From contig CANNCS010000003.1 of assembly GCA_947503115.1 (NCBI GenBank), forward strand, positions 17,887 to 81,886: a DNA stretch of 64,000 nt. The letters are read 5' to 3'. This document shows, piece after piece, positions 1-7,509 of the stretch. The notes beneath the pieces were generated by a model, which saw nothing but the letters and a program-made list of their open reading frames with translations, was not told the origin of the DNA and did not search any database. The position numbers and the translations under genes are program-made. The stretch comes from an uncultured Marivita sp. (GTDB lineage: Bacteria > Pseudomonadota > Alphaproteobacteria > Rhodobacterales > Rhodobacteraceae). How positions within the stretch are numbered: the first letter of the stretch is position 1; the number at the start of each line of letters is the position of its first letter.

Positions 1-27
1 GATCAAATTATTGAAAACGGCACTAAA

Positions 28-1374
28 ATGGACTCGCACATTCGCAACTGGCTCCGCAAGAACCCGCAGGTCCGCACGATCCGCGTCGCGGCGTCTGACG
101 TCAACGGACAAGCCCGCGGCAAACGCGTGCCTGCGCGCTTTGCCGACAAAGTGCTCGAGGGCGGCACCCGTTTTCCGCTCTCGGTTCTGAACCTCGATAT
201 CTGGGGCGAAGATATTGACGACAGCCCGCTGGTGTTCGAAGCCGGTGATGCCGATGGCGTGCTCTGGCCCACCGATCGTGGCTTCGTCCCGATGCCGTGG
301 CTCGAAGCGCCTAGCGCCCTGCTGCCGCTCTGGATGTTCCGCGAAACGGGTGAACCTTACGAAGGCGACCCCCGCCACGCGCTCAACGCCGTGGTCCAAC
401 GATACAAAGCTCGCGGGCTGACTCCTGTGGTTGCAATGGAGCTTGAGTTTTTCTTGATCGACGACAGCACCCGCAACCTGCAAGTGCCCGCCTCCCCCCG
501 ATCAGGCAAACGTCGCAAGGCAGGCGAAATTCTGTCGATCCGCCTGATCGACCAGTTTGACCGCTTCTTCACCGATCTTTATGACGCCTGCGAAGCAATG
601 GATATTCCCGCCGATACGGTGATCTCGGAAGCAGGTTTAGGGCAGTTCGAAATGAACCTGATGCATTGCGACGACGCCCTGCGCGCCGCCGACGATGCGT
701 GGTTGTTCAAAATGCTGGTCAAAGGTCTGGCCCGCCGCCACGGCTTTGCCGCATCTTTCATGGCGAAACCCTATCCCGATTATGCCGGATCGGGAATGCA
801 CACCCATTTCTCGGTGCTCGACAAGAAGGGCAAGAACGTCTTCAACAATGGCAGCCCCGAAGGCACGCCGTTGCTGCACAATGCCATCGCCGGGTGCCTG
901 AACGGCATGAATGACAGCACACTGCTCTTTGCTCCGCATATGAACAGCTATGACCGCCTTGTGCCCGAAGCGCACGCCCCGACCGGCATCGCATGGGCCT
1001 ATGAAAACCGCACTGTCGCAATCCGCGTGCCTTCTGGTAGCCCGGCTGCGCGGCGCGTTGAACACCGCGTGGCGGGCGGCGATGTAAACCCCTACATGAC
1101 GCTTGCCGCGATCCTTGGCGCGGCTCTGACCGGCATCGAAGACGGCGCGACTCCACCGCCTCCGGTCAAAGGAAACGCCTACGCACTTGATCTGCCGCAG
1201 GTTCCAGACGATTGGCCCGCTGCAGTTGCGGCCTTCGAGAAAAGTACGATCATGCCGCGCATTTTCCACGAAGAGCTGATCCGCAACCTGGTTCTGACCA
1301 AGAAGCAGGAAATTCGCTATATGCAAGAACTGACCCCGACCGAGCGGGTCGAAATATACCTCGACACGGTTTAG
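28..1374 (+). CDS. Glutamine synthetase family ligase (gamma-glutamylpolyamine synthetase-like)
   Basis: The 448-residue product has the glutamine synthetase fold: an N-terminal beta-grasp part (about 1-110) and a C-terminal catalytic domain. Visible motifs include the metal-binding MELEFF stretch near residue 135, GSGMHTHFS near residue 250 and the arginine-rich RVPSGSPAARRVEHR segment near 335-350. In this branch (PuuA-like) the enzyme joins glutamate to an amine such as putrescine or ethanolamine using ATP, rather than making glutamine. It heads a run with an amidotransferase, a second paralogue and an FAD oxidoreductase, which fits gamma-glutamylated amine catabolism. No strong ribosome binding site is seen in the 27 bases before the start, so the start is tentative. 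The amine substrate cannot be told from sequence. Confidence 0.85.
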   Translation: MDSHIRNWLRKNPQVRTIRVAASDVNGQARGKRVPARFADKVLEGGTRFPLSVLNLDIWGEDIDDSPLVFEAGDADGVLWPTDRGFVPMPWLEAPSALLPLWMFRETGEPYEGDPRHALNAVVQRYKARGLTPVVAMELEFFLIDDSTRNLQVPASPRSGKRRKAGEILSIRLIDQFDRFFTDLYDACEAMDIPADTVISEAGLGQFEMNLMHCDDALRAADDAWLFKMLVKGLARRHGFAASFMAKPYPDYAGSGMHTHFSVLDKKGKNVFNNGSPEGTPLLHNAIAGCLNGMNDSTLLFAPHMNSYDRLVPEAHAPTGIAWAYENRTVAIRVPSGSPAARRVEHRVAGGDVNPYMTLAAILGAALTGIEDGATPPPPVKGNAYALDLPQVPDDWPAAVAAFEKSTIMPRIFHEELIRNLVLTKKQEIRYMQELTPTERVEIYLDTV

Positions 1375-1437
1375 GCGCGTCCCTTGCTGTGCGCCGACAG
1401 AACGCATAGCTTGCACACACAAACACCTTGGTGCTTC

Positions 1438-2121
1438 ATGAAAATCGGAATCTTGCAAACGGGTCTTGCTCCGGACGAACTTAAAGGGTCGTTCGGCGAG
1501 TATCCTGGTTTCTTCGAGCGTTTGCTCGCCAAAAAAGGGTTCACATTCCAAAGCTGGTCGGTCGTCGAAGACGTCTTTCCCGACGGACCAGAAGACGCCG
1601 ATGGCTGGCTCATCACTGGTTCAAGGCACGGCGCCTACGAAGATCACCCTTGGATCCCACCGCTGGAGCAGCTCATCCGCGACATTGTCGCGGCCAACCG
1701 GCCCCTGATCGGTGTCTGCTTTGGCCACCAAATCATCGCGCAGGCGATGGGCGGTAAAGTCGAAAAGTTTAAGGGCGGCTGGGCCGTGGGCCAGCAAGAG
1801 TATGATTTCGGCGGTGAGACCATGACCATCAACGCGTGGCATCAGGACCAAGTGGTCGCAGTGCCAGACAGCGCGCAGGTTGTCGCCTCTAATGATCACT
1901 GCGCCAATGCAGCCCTTCTGTATCCCGGCAAGGCCTTCACCGTGCAACCACATCCCGAATATGGCGATGACTTTATCACGGGCCTGATCGACACGCGCGG
2001 CAAAGGCGTGGTCCCTGACGATCTGATGCAGGGTGCCCGTCGTCGTATGGGTCGACCGCTCGACAATAGCCGCATGGCCGACCAATTCGCCAAATTCTTC
2101 CGCGAAGGAACCATCGCATGA
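1438..2121 (+). CDS. Class I glutamine amidotransferase
   Basis: A free-standing class I amidotransferase of 227 residues. The nucleophile elbow GVCFGHQ places the catalytic cysteine at about residue 94, and the PHPEY motif supplies His172 and Glu174, completing the triad. I start at the ATG at 1438 because MKIGILQTG is a typical N-terminus and in-frame codons upstream encode an unlikely leader. The last codons overlap the next gene by 4 bp (ATGA), so the two are translationally coupled. Placed between two gamma-glutamyl ligase paralogues, it probably hydrolyses a gamma-glutamyl amide intermediate, the job PuuD does in Escherichia coli, although it belongs to the GuaA-like rather than the PuuD subfamily. 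That role is inferred from context. Confidence 0.85.
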   Translation: MKIGILQTGLAPDELKGSFGEYPGFFERLLAKKGFTFQSWSVVEDVFPDGPEDADGWLITGSRHGAYEDHPWIPPLEQLIRDIVAANRPLIGVCFGHQIIAQAMGGKVEKFKGGWAVGQQEYDFGGETMTINAWHQDQVVAVPDSAQVVASNDHCANAALLYPGKAFTVQPHPEYGDDFITGLIDTRGKGVVPDDLMQGARRRMGRPLDNSRMADQFAKFFREGTIA

Positions 2122-3482
2122 CCGACTGGACAGACAGTCTCCCCGATTCCGCCCGTGCGTTTCTGGAAAACCGCAGACTAGACGAGGTCGAATGCATCAT
2201 CGCCGACCTGCCCGGCATCGCCCGCGGCAAGGCCGTGCCCGCGTCGAAATTCGCGCGACAGGAATATTTTCACCTGCCGGATTCGATCTTCTTTCAGACA
2301 ATCACCGGCGATTGGGGCGAAGCCGCTGACGAAGACGATGGCGGCTTTATCGAACGCGATATGATCCTGCGGCCTGACATGAGCACCGCCACCGCAGCGC
2401 CGTGGACCGGTGACTGGACCCTGCAGGTCATTCACGATGCCTATGACCGCAAGGGCAAACCGGTTCCATACGCCCCGCGCAACGTTCTCAAACAAGTGGT
2501 CGAACTGTACCGCCAGCAAGGCTGGGAGCCGGTGGTCGCCCCCGAGATGGAATTTTTCCTTACCGCGCGAAACCTTGATCCTGCCAAGCCGATCGAGCCA
2601 ATGATGGGCCGCTCTGGCCGTCCCGCCGCTGCGCGGCAGGCATACAGCATGACCGCCGTCGACGAATTCGGCCCGGTCATCGACGACATCTACGACTTTG
2701 CCGAAGCCCAAGGCTTCGAGATCGACGGCATCACGCAGGAAGGCGGCGCAGGCCAGCTTGAAATCAACCTGCGACACGGAGATCCGGTCAAGCTTGCCGA
2801 TGAGGTTTTCTATTTCAAACGCCTGATCCGCGAAGCCGCCCTGCGCCACGATTGCTTTGCAACCTTCATGGCCAAGCCGATCGAAAACGAACCCGGCAGC
2901 GCCATGCATATCCACCATTCGATCATGGATATCGAAACCGGGCGAAACATCTTCTCCGGGCCTCAAGGCGGCGAAACCGATGCGTTCTTCCACTTTATCG
3001 GTGGTTTGCAGACCTATACGCCAGCCGCCATCGCTGTGCTGGCACCTTACGTCAACAGCTACCGCCGCTACGTCAAGGAACACGCAGCCCCCATCAATCT
3101 TGCATGGGGCCGCGACAACCGCACCACCGGCATCCGTATTCCACTTTCGGGATCGGCCAGCCGCCGTGTGGAAAACCGGCTCGCCGGGATGGATTGCAAC
3201 CCCTATCTGGGGATCGCGGCGTCTTTGGCCTGTGGCTATCTTGGCCTGATGAACGAAAAATGGCCGTCGAAGCCGCTCAAGAAAGACGCCTATGAAGGCG
3301 AGGCGGATATCCCGCAGGTTCTGGGTCAGGCGTTGCAGCTGTTTGAGGAAGCGACCGAGTTGCATGAAATTCTTGGCGCGGATTTCTGCCGCGTCTATTC
3401 GATCGTGAAACGAACTGAATACGAAGAATTCCTTCAGGTAATCAGCCCGTGGGAACGCGAGCACCTGCTGCTCAACGTCTGA
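2118..3482 (+). CDS. Second glutamine synthetase family ligase
   Basis: Encodes 454 residues, a paralogue of the ligase at 28-1374. It has the same catalytic motifs: PEMEFFL near 140, a GSAMHIHHS metal/ATP segment near 260, and an arginine-rich RIPLSGSASRRVENR stretch near 340. It starts inside the amidotransferase stop codon (ATGA overlap). Two ligases around one amidotransferase suggest different amine substrates or a heteromer; sequence alone cannot decide. The gene is followed by two hairpins and a dispersed repeat, so the co-transcribed unit may end here, with the FAD oxidoreductase read through or separately started. Confidence 0.85.
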   Translation: MTDWTDSLPDSARAFLENRRLDEVECIIADLPGIARGKAVPASKFARQEYFHLPDSIFFQTITGDWGEAADEDDGGFIERDMILRPDMSTATAAPWTGDWTLQVIHDAYDRKGKPVPYAPRNVLKQVVELYRQQGWEPVVAPEMEFFLTARNLDPAKPIEPMMGRSGRPAAARQAYSMTAVDEFGPVIDDIYDFAEAQGFEIDGITQEGGAGQLEINLRHGDPVKLADEVFYFKRLIREAALRHDCFATFMAKPIENEPGSAMHIHHSIMDIETGRNIFSGPQGGETDAFFHFIGGLQTYTPAAIAVLAPYVNSYRRYVKEHAAPINLAWGRDNRTTGIRIPLSGSASRRVENRLAGMDCNPYLGIAASLACGYLGLMNEKWPSKPLKKDAYEGEADIPQVLGQALQLFEEATELHEILGADFCRVYSIVKRTEYEEFLQVISPWEREHLLLNV

Positions 3483-3490
3483 ACAAAAGG

Positions 3491-3571
3491 GGTCGGACTG
3501 GCTGCGCCAGTCCGACCGATGCGAGGGGCTCTGCCCCTCGCGCTCCCCGGCATATTTGGAAAAAGAAGAAG
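3491..3571 (+). repeat. Double hairpin plus dispersed GGCATATTTGG repeat
   Basis: Two perfect hairpins follow the second ligase: GGTCGGACTGG/CCAGTCCGACC (3491-3517) and GCGAGGGGC/GCCCCTCGC (3521-3541). They lead into a purine-rich tail, GGCATATTTGGAAAAAGAAG (3549-3568), extended to AAG at 3571. The same 23-bp tail occurs on the minus strand at 30348-30370. It looks like a lineage-specific intergenic element that may slow or end transcription. It has no T-run, so I do not call it a classical terminator. Confidence 0.7.
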
Positions 3572-3585
3572 ATCAGGACCGCGTT

Positions 3586-4890
3586 TTGAACCTGTTGTTC
3601 AGCAATGACACCCGAGGGGCCTATCCGCAAAGCTGGTATGCCTCAACGGCGACCCCACTTGCGCCTTTCGCCCCCTTACAGGGCGAAACACGCGCTGATG
3701 TTTGTATTGTCGGCGGTGGTTATACCGGGCTGTCTGCCGCGCTGCACCTGGCCGAAATGGGCGTGGACGTGGTGCTGCTGGAGGCGCATCGCGTCGGCTT
3801 TGGTGCATCAGGGCGCAATGGCGGGCAGTTGGGATCGGGGCAGCGGCAGGACCAGATCACACTGGAAAAAATGGTGGGCGCGGATACCGCCCGTCTGCTC
3901 TGGGATCTGGGCGAAGACGCAAAGGCGTTGGTGCGTGGATTGATCGCCAAGCATGGGATTGACTGCTCTCTCAAGGACGGTATCGCCTGGGCCGCATCGC
4001 GACCGTCAGACAGGACCGACCTGCATGACTATGCCGAGCATCTGCAAACACGCTACGGCTATAGCCAGATCAAACCGCTCGATCGCGACGCCTTCCACGC
4101 GCTTTGTCCGTCGCCTGACTATATCGGCGGAACGCTTGATATGGCGGCCGCACATCTGCATCCGCTGCGGCTGGCGCTGGGTCTGGCCAAGGCCGCCACC
4201 ACGGCTGGCGCGCGCATTCACGAACGCAGCCATGTTCATGACATCCGGCACGGATCCAAAGTAATCATACGCACGGATGCAGGTCATGTGATCGCCGACC
4301 ATGTCATCCTTGCCGGCAACGGTTATCTGGGTGGGCTCGACCGGCAGGTGACAGCGCGGGTCATGCCGATCAACAACTATGTCATTGCCACCGAGCCCTT
4401 GGGGGATGACGCTGCAAACGTGCTGACGCAGGACGTAGCCGTTGCGGATTCCCGCTTTGTCGTCAATTACTTCCGCCTGACCCATGATAAACGTCTTTTG
4501 TTCGGCGGCGGTGAAACCTACGGCTATCGTTTCCCATCAGACATCCCCGCGCTGGTGCGCAAACCGATGTCAGTGATCTTTCCACATCTGCACAATGTCC
4601 CTATCGACTATGCATGGGGCGGAACTCTGGCGATCACGATCAAGCGGATGCCGTATCTGGCGCGGGTGCGCCCCAACGTTCTTTCGGCTTCGGGCTATTC
4701 CGGGCATGGCGTCGGCAACGCGATCCAAGCGGGCAGACTGCTGGCCGAGGCAACACGCGGACCCTCGGAAGGGTTTGCAGCATTCAACACAGTGCCGCAC
4801 TCCCCCTTTCCAGGCGGCGGCATAATGCGCACACCAATTCTGAAGCTCGCCATGTCCTGGTATGCGATGCGCGATCGGCTGGGTGTCTGA
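3586..4890 (+). CDS. FAD-dependent amine oxidoreductase (PuuB/DAO family)
   Basis: A 434-residue DAO-family flavoprotein. The Rossmann dinucleotide-binding motif VGGGYTGLSAALHLAE lies near residues 42-57, followed by GASGRNGGQLGSG, a typical FAD-contacting segment of PuuB-like gamma-glutamylputrescine oxidases. The C-terminus has the second FAD contact YSGHGVGNA. I start at TTG 3586 (MNLLFSND) because AGGA sits about 11 bases upstream and because the in-frame extension back to 3556 would translate the dispersed repeat. It should oxidise the gamma-glutamylated amine made by the neighbouring ligases to an aldehyde. The exact amine is not determined. Confidence 0.85.
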   Translation: MNLLFSNDTRGAYPQSWYASTATPLAPFAPLQGETRADVCIVGGGYTGLSAALHLAEMGVDVVLLEAHRVGFGASGRNGGQLGSGQRQDQITLEKMVGADTARLLWDLGEDAKALVRGLIAKHGIDCSLKDGIAWAASRPSDRTDLHDYAEHLQTRYGYSQIKPLDRDAFHALCPSPDYIGGTLDMAAAHLHPLRLALGLAKAATTAGARIHERSHVHDIRHGSKVIIRTDAGHVIADHVILAGNGYLGGLDRQVTARVMPINNYVIATEPLGDDAANVLTQDVAVADSRFVVNYFRLTHDKRLLFGGGETYGYRFPSDIPALVRKPMSVIFPHLHNVPIDYAWGGTLAITIKRMPYLARVRPNVLSASGYSGHGVGNAIQAGRLLAEATRGPSEGFAAFNTVPHSPFPGGGIMRTPILKLAMSWYAMRDRLGV

Positions 4891-4978
4891 CACACGAAAC
4901 ACGGTTGGCTTGTCATACCTCTGTCATAAAGACGTGACAGCGCGTATCTTAGAAATAGAATAGACAAGAGGCGCAGCC

Positions 4979-6169
4979 ATGGCACATCTACCCAACATGC
5001 ATGATGCAGAGCCCATCCCCGAAGCTGCGCGGCGCGAGATCGACCGCCTGTTACAAACGGGAGACCTGTTCCGCTACACCGCCCCGGAAGGTGCGCCCGT
5101 GTCTGTTCTCGAGGAAGAATTTGCCGCGATGATGGGCGCGAAATATGCGTTGGCTGTCAGCAGCTGTTCCGCCGCTTTATTCCTGTCACTCAAAGCACTT
5201 GGCCTACCCCGTGACGCCCGCGTCCTGATCCCGGCTTTCACCTTTGCCGCTGTTCCGTCCTCGATCGTCCACGCCGATTGTGTGCCGGTGCTTTGCGAAG
5301 TGGATGGCAGCTACCGCATCAACATGGCCGATTTCGAAGCCAAAATCGACGATGTTCAGGCGGTGATGATCAGCCATATGCGCGGGCACACTTCTGACAT
5401 GGACGCGATCCTGTCGCTCGCCAATGATCGCGGCATTCCAGTGAGAGAAGACGCCGCGCATTCGCTTGGCACCCGCTGGAACGGGCAACGGATCGGAACG
5501 CTTGGCCATGTCGGCTGTTTCAGCTTTCAAAGCTACAAGATGCTCAATGCAGGCGAAGGGGGTATTCTGCTGACCGACGATGCAGATCTGATTGCCCGTG
5601 CAGTGATTCTTTCGGGTGCGTATGAACACAACTGGAAGAAACACCCCGTCCTGCACGACGCCTTTGCCAAGTGGCAGAACAAACTGCCGCTTTACAATCT
5701 GCGCTTATCAAACCTGTCAGCCGCCGTGATCCGCCCGCAATTGGTCGAGCTGGACCGCCGTGTCCGCGATGGCCGCCGCAACCATGATCACGTCGCCGCC
5801 CGGCTTGACCAATCGCCGTGGATCACGGTGCCTCCAGCACTTCCGCAAGAAGATCGGGCGCCGGATTCGCTCCAGTTCACCCTGTGCGACATGACCAACG
5901 CGGATGTGGATGTTTTTGTTGAGACCGCCAAAGCGATGGGCGTGTCAATCCAAGTCTTCGGTCGCAGCACCGACAATGCCCGCGCGTTCTGGAACTGGGA
6001 ATTCCTTGGACCGGCCCCCGACCTGCCCAAGACACGAGAGATGTTGTCGCGCGCCTGCGATTGCCGTCTGCCCGCGCGACTGACTGTGGCAGAGTGCGAT
6101 GCTGTGGCGGACGTCATCCTGTCCGCCATCAATCACGTCATGCACCCACCAGTTCAGGCAAGGGCCTGA
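4979..6169 (+). CDS. DegT/DnrJ/EryC1/StrS family PLP aminotransferase
   Basis: A 396-residue fold-type I PLP enzyme of the sugar aminotransferase family. The small N-terminal segment is followed by the SSCSAALFLSLKALG cofactor pocket near residue 62 and by FSFQSYKMLNAGEGG, whose lysine is the expected Schiff-base residue. Such enzymes usually transaminate nucleotide-linked keto-sugars for surface polysaccharides, but no sugar nucleotide genes lie nearby. Its position after the amine-oxidation genes allows another amine acceptor. GGCGCAGCC is a weak ribosome binding region. It ends directly against the convergent phaR stop codon, with no spacer. Confidence 0.75.
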   Translation: MAHLPNMHDAEPIPEAARREIDRLLQTGDLFRYTAPEGAPVSVLEEEFAAMMGAKYALAVSSCSAALFLSLKALGLPRDARVLIPAFTFAAVPSSIVHADCVPVLCEVDGSYRINMADFEAKIDDVQAVMISHMRGHTSDMDAILSLANDRGIPVREDAAHSLGTRWNGQRIGTLGHVGCFSFQSYKMLNAGEGGILLTDDADLIARAVILSGAYEHNWKKHPVLHDAFAKWQNKLPLYNLRLSNLSAAVIRPQLVELDRRVRDGRRNHDHVAARLDQSPWITVPPALPQEDRAPDSLQFTLCDMTNADVDVFVETAKAMGVSIQVFGRSTDNARAFWNWEFLGPAPDLPKTREMLSRACDCRLPARLTVAECDAVADVILSAINHVMHPPVQARA

Positions 6170-6754
6170 TCACTTGCCGAGTGTCGACAGCTTTTTCTGA
6201 AGCTCTGCAAGCTGGGTCTTGATTGCGTCCAGGTCATCAGCGCCCGACGAAGGCTCTGCCGATTTGGACGGCGGAACAGTCCCGTCCCCTTCTTGGGACG
6301 GACCCGACCATGACCCAGACATACCGCCCGTCATCGCCTTCAGAAATGCTTCTTGCTGCGCTTGAATGGCTTCGAACCCAGGCACACCCGACATCGGGTT
6401 CGCCTTGTTCATATTCTCCATCCATTTCGACTGACTGTCGCGAAACATCTCGAAACTCGCAGAAAGGAACTGCGGCACGGCGCTTGTCGCGGTGGTGGTG
6501 TAACTGCGGACCAGATCGTTCAGCACATTAGTCGGCAGCACGCTTTCGCCCCGGCTCTCGTGTTCTGCGATGATCTGCAACAGGTACTGACGCGTTAGGT
6601 CGTCGCCTGATTTAAGATCGACGATCTTGACCTCGCGCCCACCACGGATAAAGCCCGCAATATCTTCCAAGGTCACGTAATCGGATGTTTCGGTATTGTA
6701 GAGACGTCGGCTCGCGTAGCGCTTGATCAAAAGCGGATTTTGGTCTTCGGCCAA
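6170..6754 (-). CDS. phaR: PHA synthesis repressor PhaR
   Basis: A 194-residue homologue of PhaR (PHB/PHA accumulation regulator). The N-terminal DNA-binding domain begins PLLIKRYASRRLYNTETSDYV, preceded by a short acidic leader, and is followed by the PHB-binding region with SAVPQFLSASFEMFRDSQ. PhaR represses phasin and its own gene and leaves DNA when it binds nascent PHA granules. I choose the TTG at 6754 because a strong GGGGGAGGGG ribosome binding site sits just before it and MAEDQNPLLIKRY is the usual start; the upstream ATG at 6808 would put an operator inside the gene. A CTGC-N3-GCAG operator 26 bp upstream suggests autoregulation. Confidence 0.93.
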   Translation of the reverse strand: MAEDQNPLLIKRYASRRLYNTETSDYVTLEDIAGFIRGGREVKIVDLKSGDDLTRQYLLQIIAEHESRGESVLPTNVLNDLVRSYTTTATSAVPQFLSASFEMFRDSQSKWMENMNKANPMSGVPGFEAIQAQQEAFLKAMTGGMSGSWSGPSQEGDGTVPPSKSAEPSSGADDLDAIKTQLAELQKKLSTLGK

Positions 6755-6779
6755 GGTGTCCCCTCCCCCGTTATCTTCG

Positions 6780-6790
6780 CTGCATTGCAG
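6780..6790. promoter_or_regulatory. PhaR operator upstream of phaR
   Basis: CTGCATTGCAG is an exact match to the CTGC-N3-GCAG pattern described for PhaR of Paracoccus denitrificans. It lies 26 bp upstream of the phaR TTG start, and a further ATGCAGCAC half site follows at about 6799. The site fits negative autoregulation. Confidence 0.7.
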
Positions 6791-6841
6791 CCTAAGCACA
6801 TGCAGCACAAAAAGAAAGCACTGGTGTCAGGGAGTAAGAAC

Positions 6842-6873
6842 AAAAAAGGCCGGATCCACAAGGGACCCGGCCT
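6842..6873 (-). terminator. Rho-independent terminator of phaP
   Basis: On the minus strand AGGCCGG and CCGGCCT pair around a 13-base loop and are followed directly by six T residues. It lies about 50 bp downstream of the phasin stop codon and directly after the CUCCUCCC hairpin at 6880-6908. Confidence 0.85.
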
Positions 6874-6879
6874 AAGGAT

Positions 6880-6908
6880 AGCGTTCCAATTTGGGAGGAG
6901 AGAACGCT
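6880..6908 (-). ncRNA. CUCCUCCC-loop hairpin in the phaP 3' UTR (CcsR-like)
   Basis: On the minus strand the 7-bp stem AGCGTTC/GAACGCT encloses the loop TCTCCTCCCAAATTG. The stem starts 15 bases after the phaP stop codon and is followed by the intrinsic terminator at 6842-6873, so stop, motif hairpin and terminator form a compact 3' UTR. The loop shares TCTCCTCCC with the fourth CcsR hairpin at 45793-45823. The motif is anti-Shine-Dalgarno-like. The element could be released as a 3'-UTR-derived sRNA or act as a sponge; both are inference. Confidence 0.6.
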
Positions 6909-6922
6909 AGTTCGTAAAAAGC

Positions 6923-7372
6923 TTACTTTGCAGCAGCAGTTGCCTTCTTGGCAGCTGTTGTCACGTCAGCCGTTGCTTTCTTGACTGCGGCAGTTGCGTC
7001 CTCGGAGAGGTCCTTGCCTGCGGCCATCATCAGCTCAACGGTGTCCATCTGGACTTTTTTCGCGATCTCGGCGAATGCGGCCATGTTTTCGGCAGCAACT
7101 TCAGCCTGAGCAGAAGCGAAATCAGTCATCGCCTTGGCGTAGTCTGCCGGCTCTGTTTTCGCTTTGGACATTTCGCCCAGCTTGGCGAGAGTGTCTTTGG
7201 TCCACTTTGCAGAGATCTCAGCAGACTTGTCAGCCGCTTCGATTGCAACGTTGGACAACTTCTCGTTCAGAGTTGCTGTTGTTTTGAAAGCGTCTTCCAT
7301 TGCTTTCGTGTCAACCGGGAACGCGCCCATCATTTCTTTCAGGGTCGCTGTCATGTCGGGTGTCTTAGCCAT
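6923..7372 (-). CDS. phaP: Phasin (PHA granule-associated protein)
   Basis: A 149-residue helical, Ala/Lys/Thr-rich protein of the phasin 2 type, with no signal peptide and an alanine- and lysine-rich tail (TAAKKATAAAK). Phasins coat PHA granules, limit their coalescence and free PhaR from the surface. I start at ATG 7372 (MAKTPDMTATLKEMM) with AGGAAAGGA about 9 bases upstream; the longer in-frame version would run through the promoter and operators. It lies between phaC and phaR with its own promoter (TTGAAA-N17-TATATA). The 3' UTR carries an unusual CUCCUCCC hairpin. Confidence 0.92.
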   Translation of the reverse strand: MAKTPDMTATLKEMMGAFPVDTKAMEDAFKTTATLNEKLSNVAIEAADKSAEISAKWTKDTLAKLGEMSKAKTEPADYAKAMTDFASAQAEVAAENMAAFAEIAKKVQMDTVELMMAAGKDLSEDATAAVKKATADVTTAAKKATAAAK

Positions 7373-7430
7373 TGTCTCAAATCCTTTCCTGCTCGGCGGG
7401 CCCACCCCGCTGTCTTGTGCAGATGCAGAA

Positions 7431-7478
7431 TATATACATGCCGCACTGCAGCATTTCAAGTCTTTTTCTGCACTGCAG
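7431..7478 (-). promoter_or_regulatory. phaP promoter with two PhaR operators
   Basis: On the minus strand, TTGAAA (7454-7459) and TATATA (7431-7436) are separated by 17 bp, a near-consensus sigma-70 promoter. One operator-like sequence (7441-7451; CCGCACTGCAG on the plus strand, one mismatch) fills the spacer. An exact CTGCACTGCAG (7468-7478) lies just upstream of the -35. The two sites are 27 bp apart, so bound PhaR should block RNA polymerase. Confidence 0.8.
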
Positions 7479-7509
7479 CAAAATTCCTTGACCAAGCGTC
7501 AATGACAGG

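Noticed and set aside
3556..3585. Upstream TTG start for the FAD oxidoreductase
   Set aside because: The 10-codon extension lies in the dispersed repeat and lacks a ribosome binding site, whereas TTG 3586 gives the usual MNLL start.
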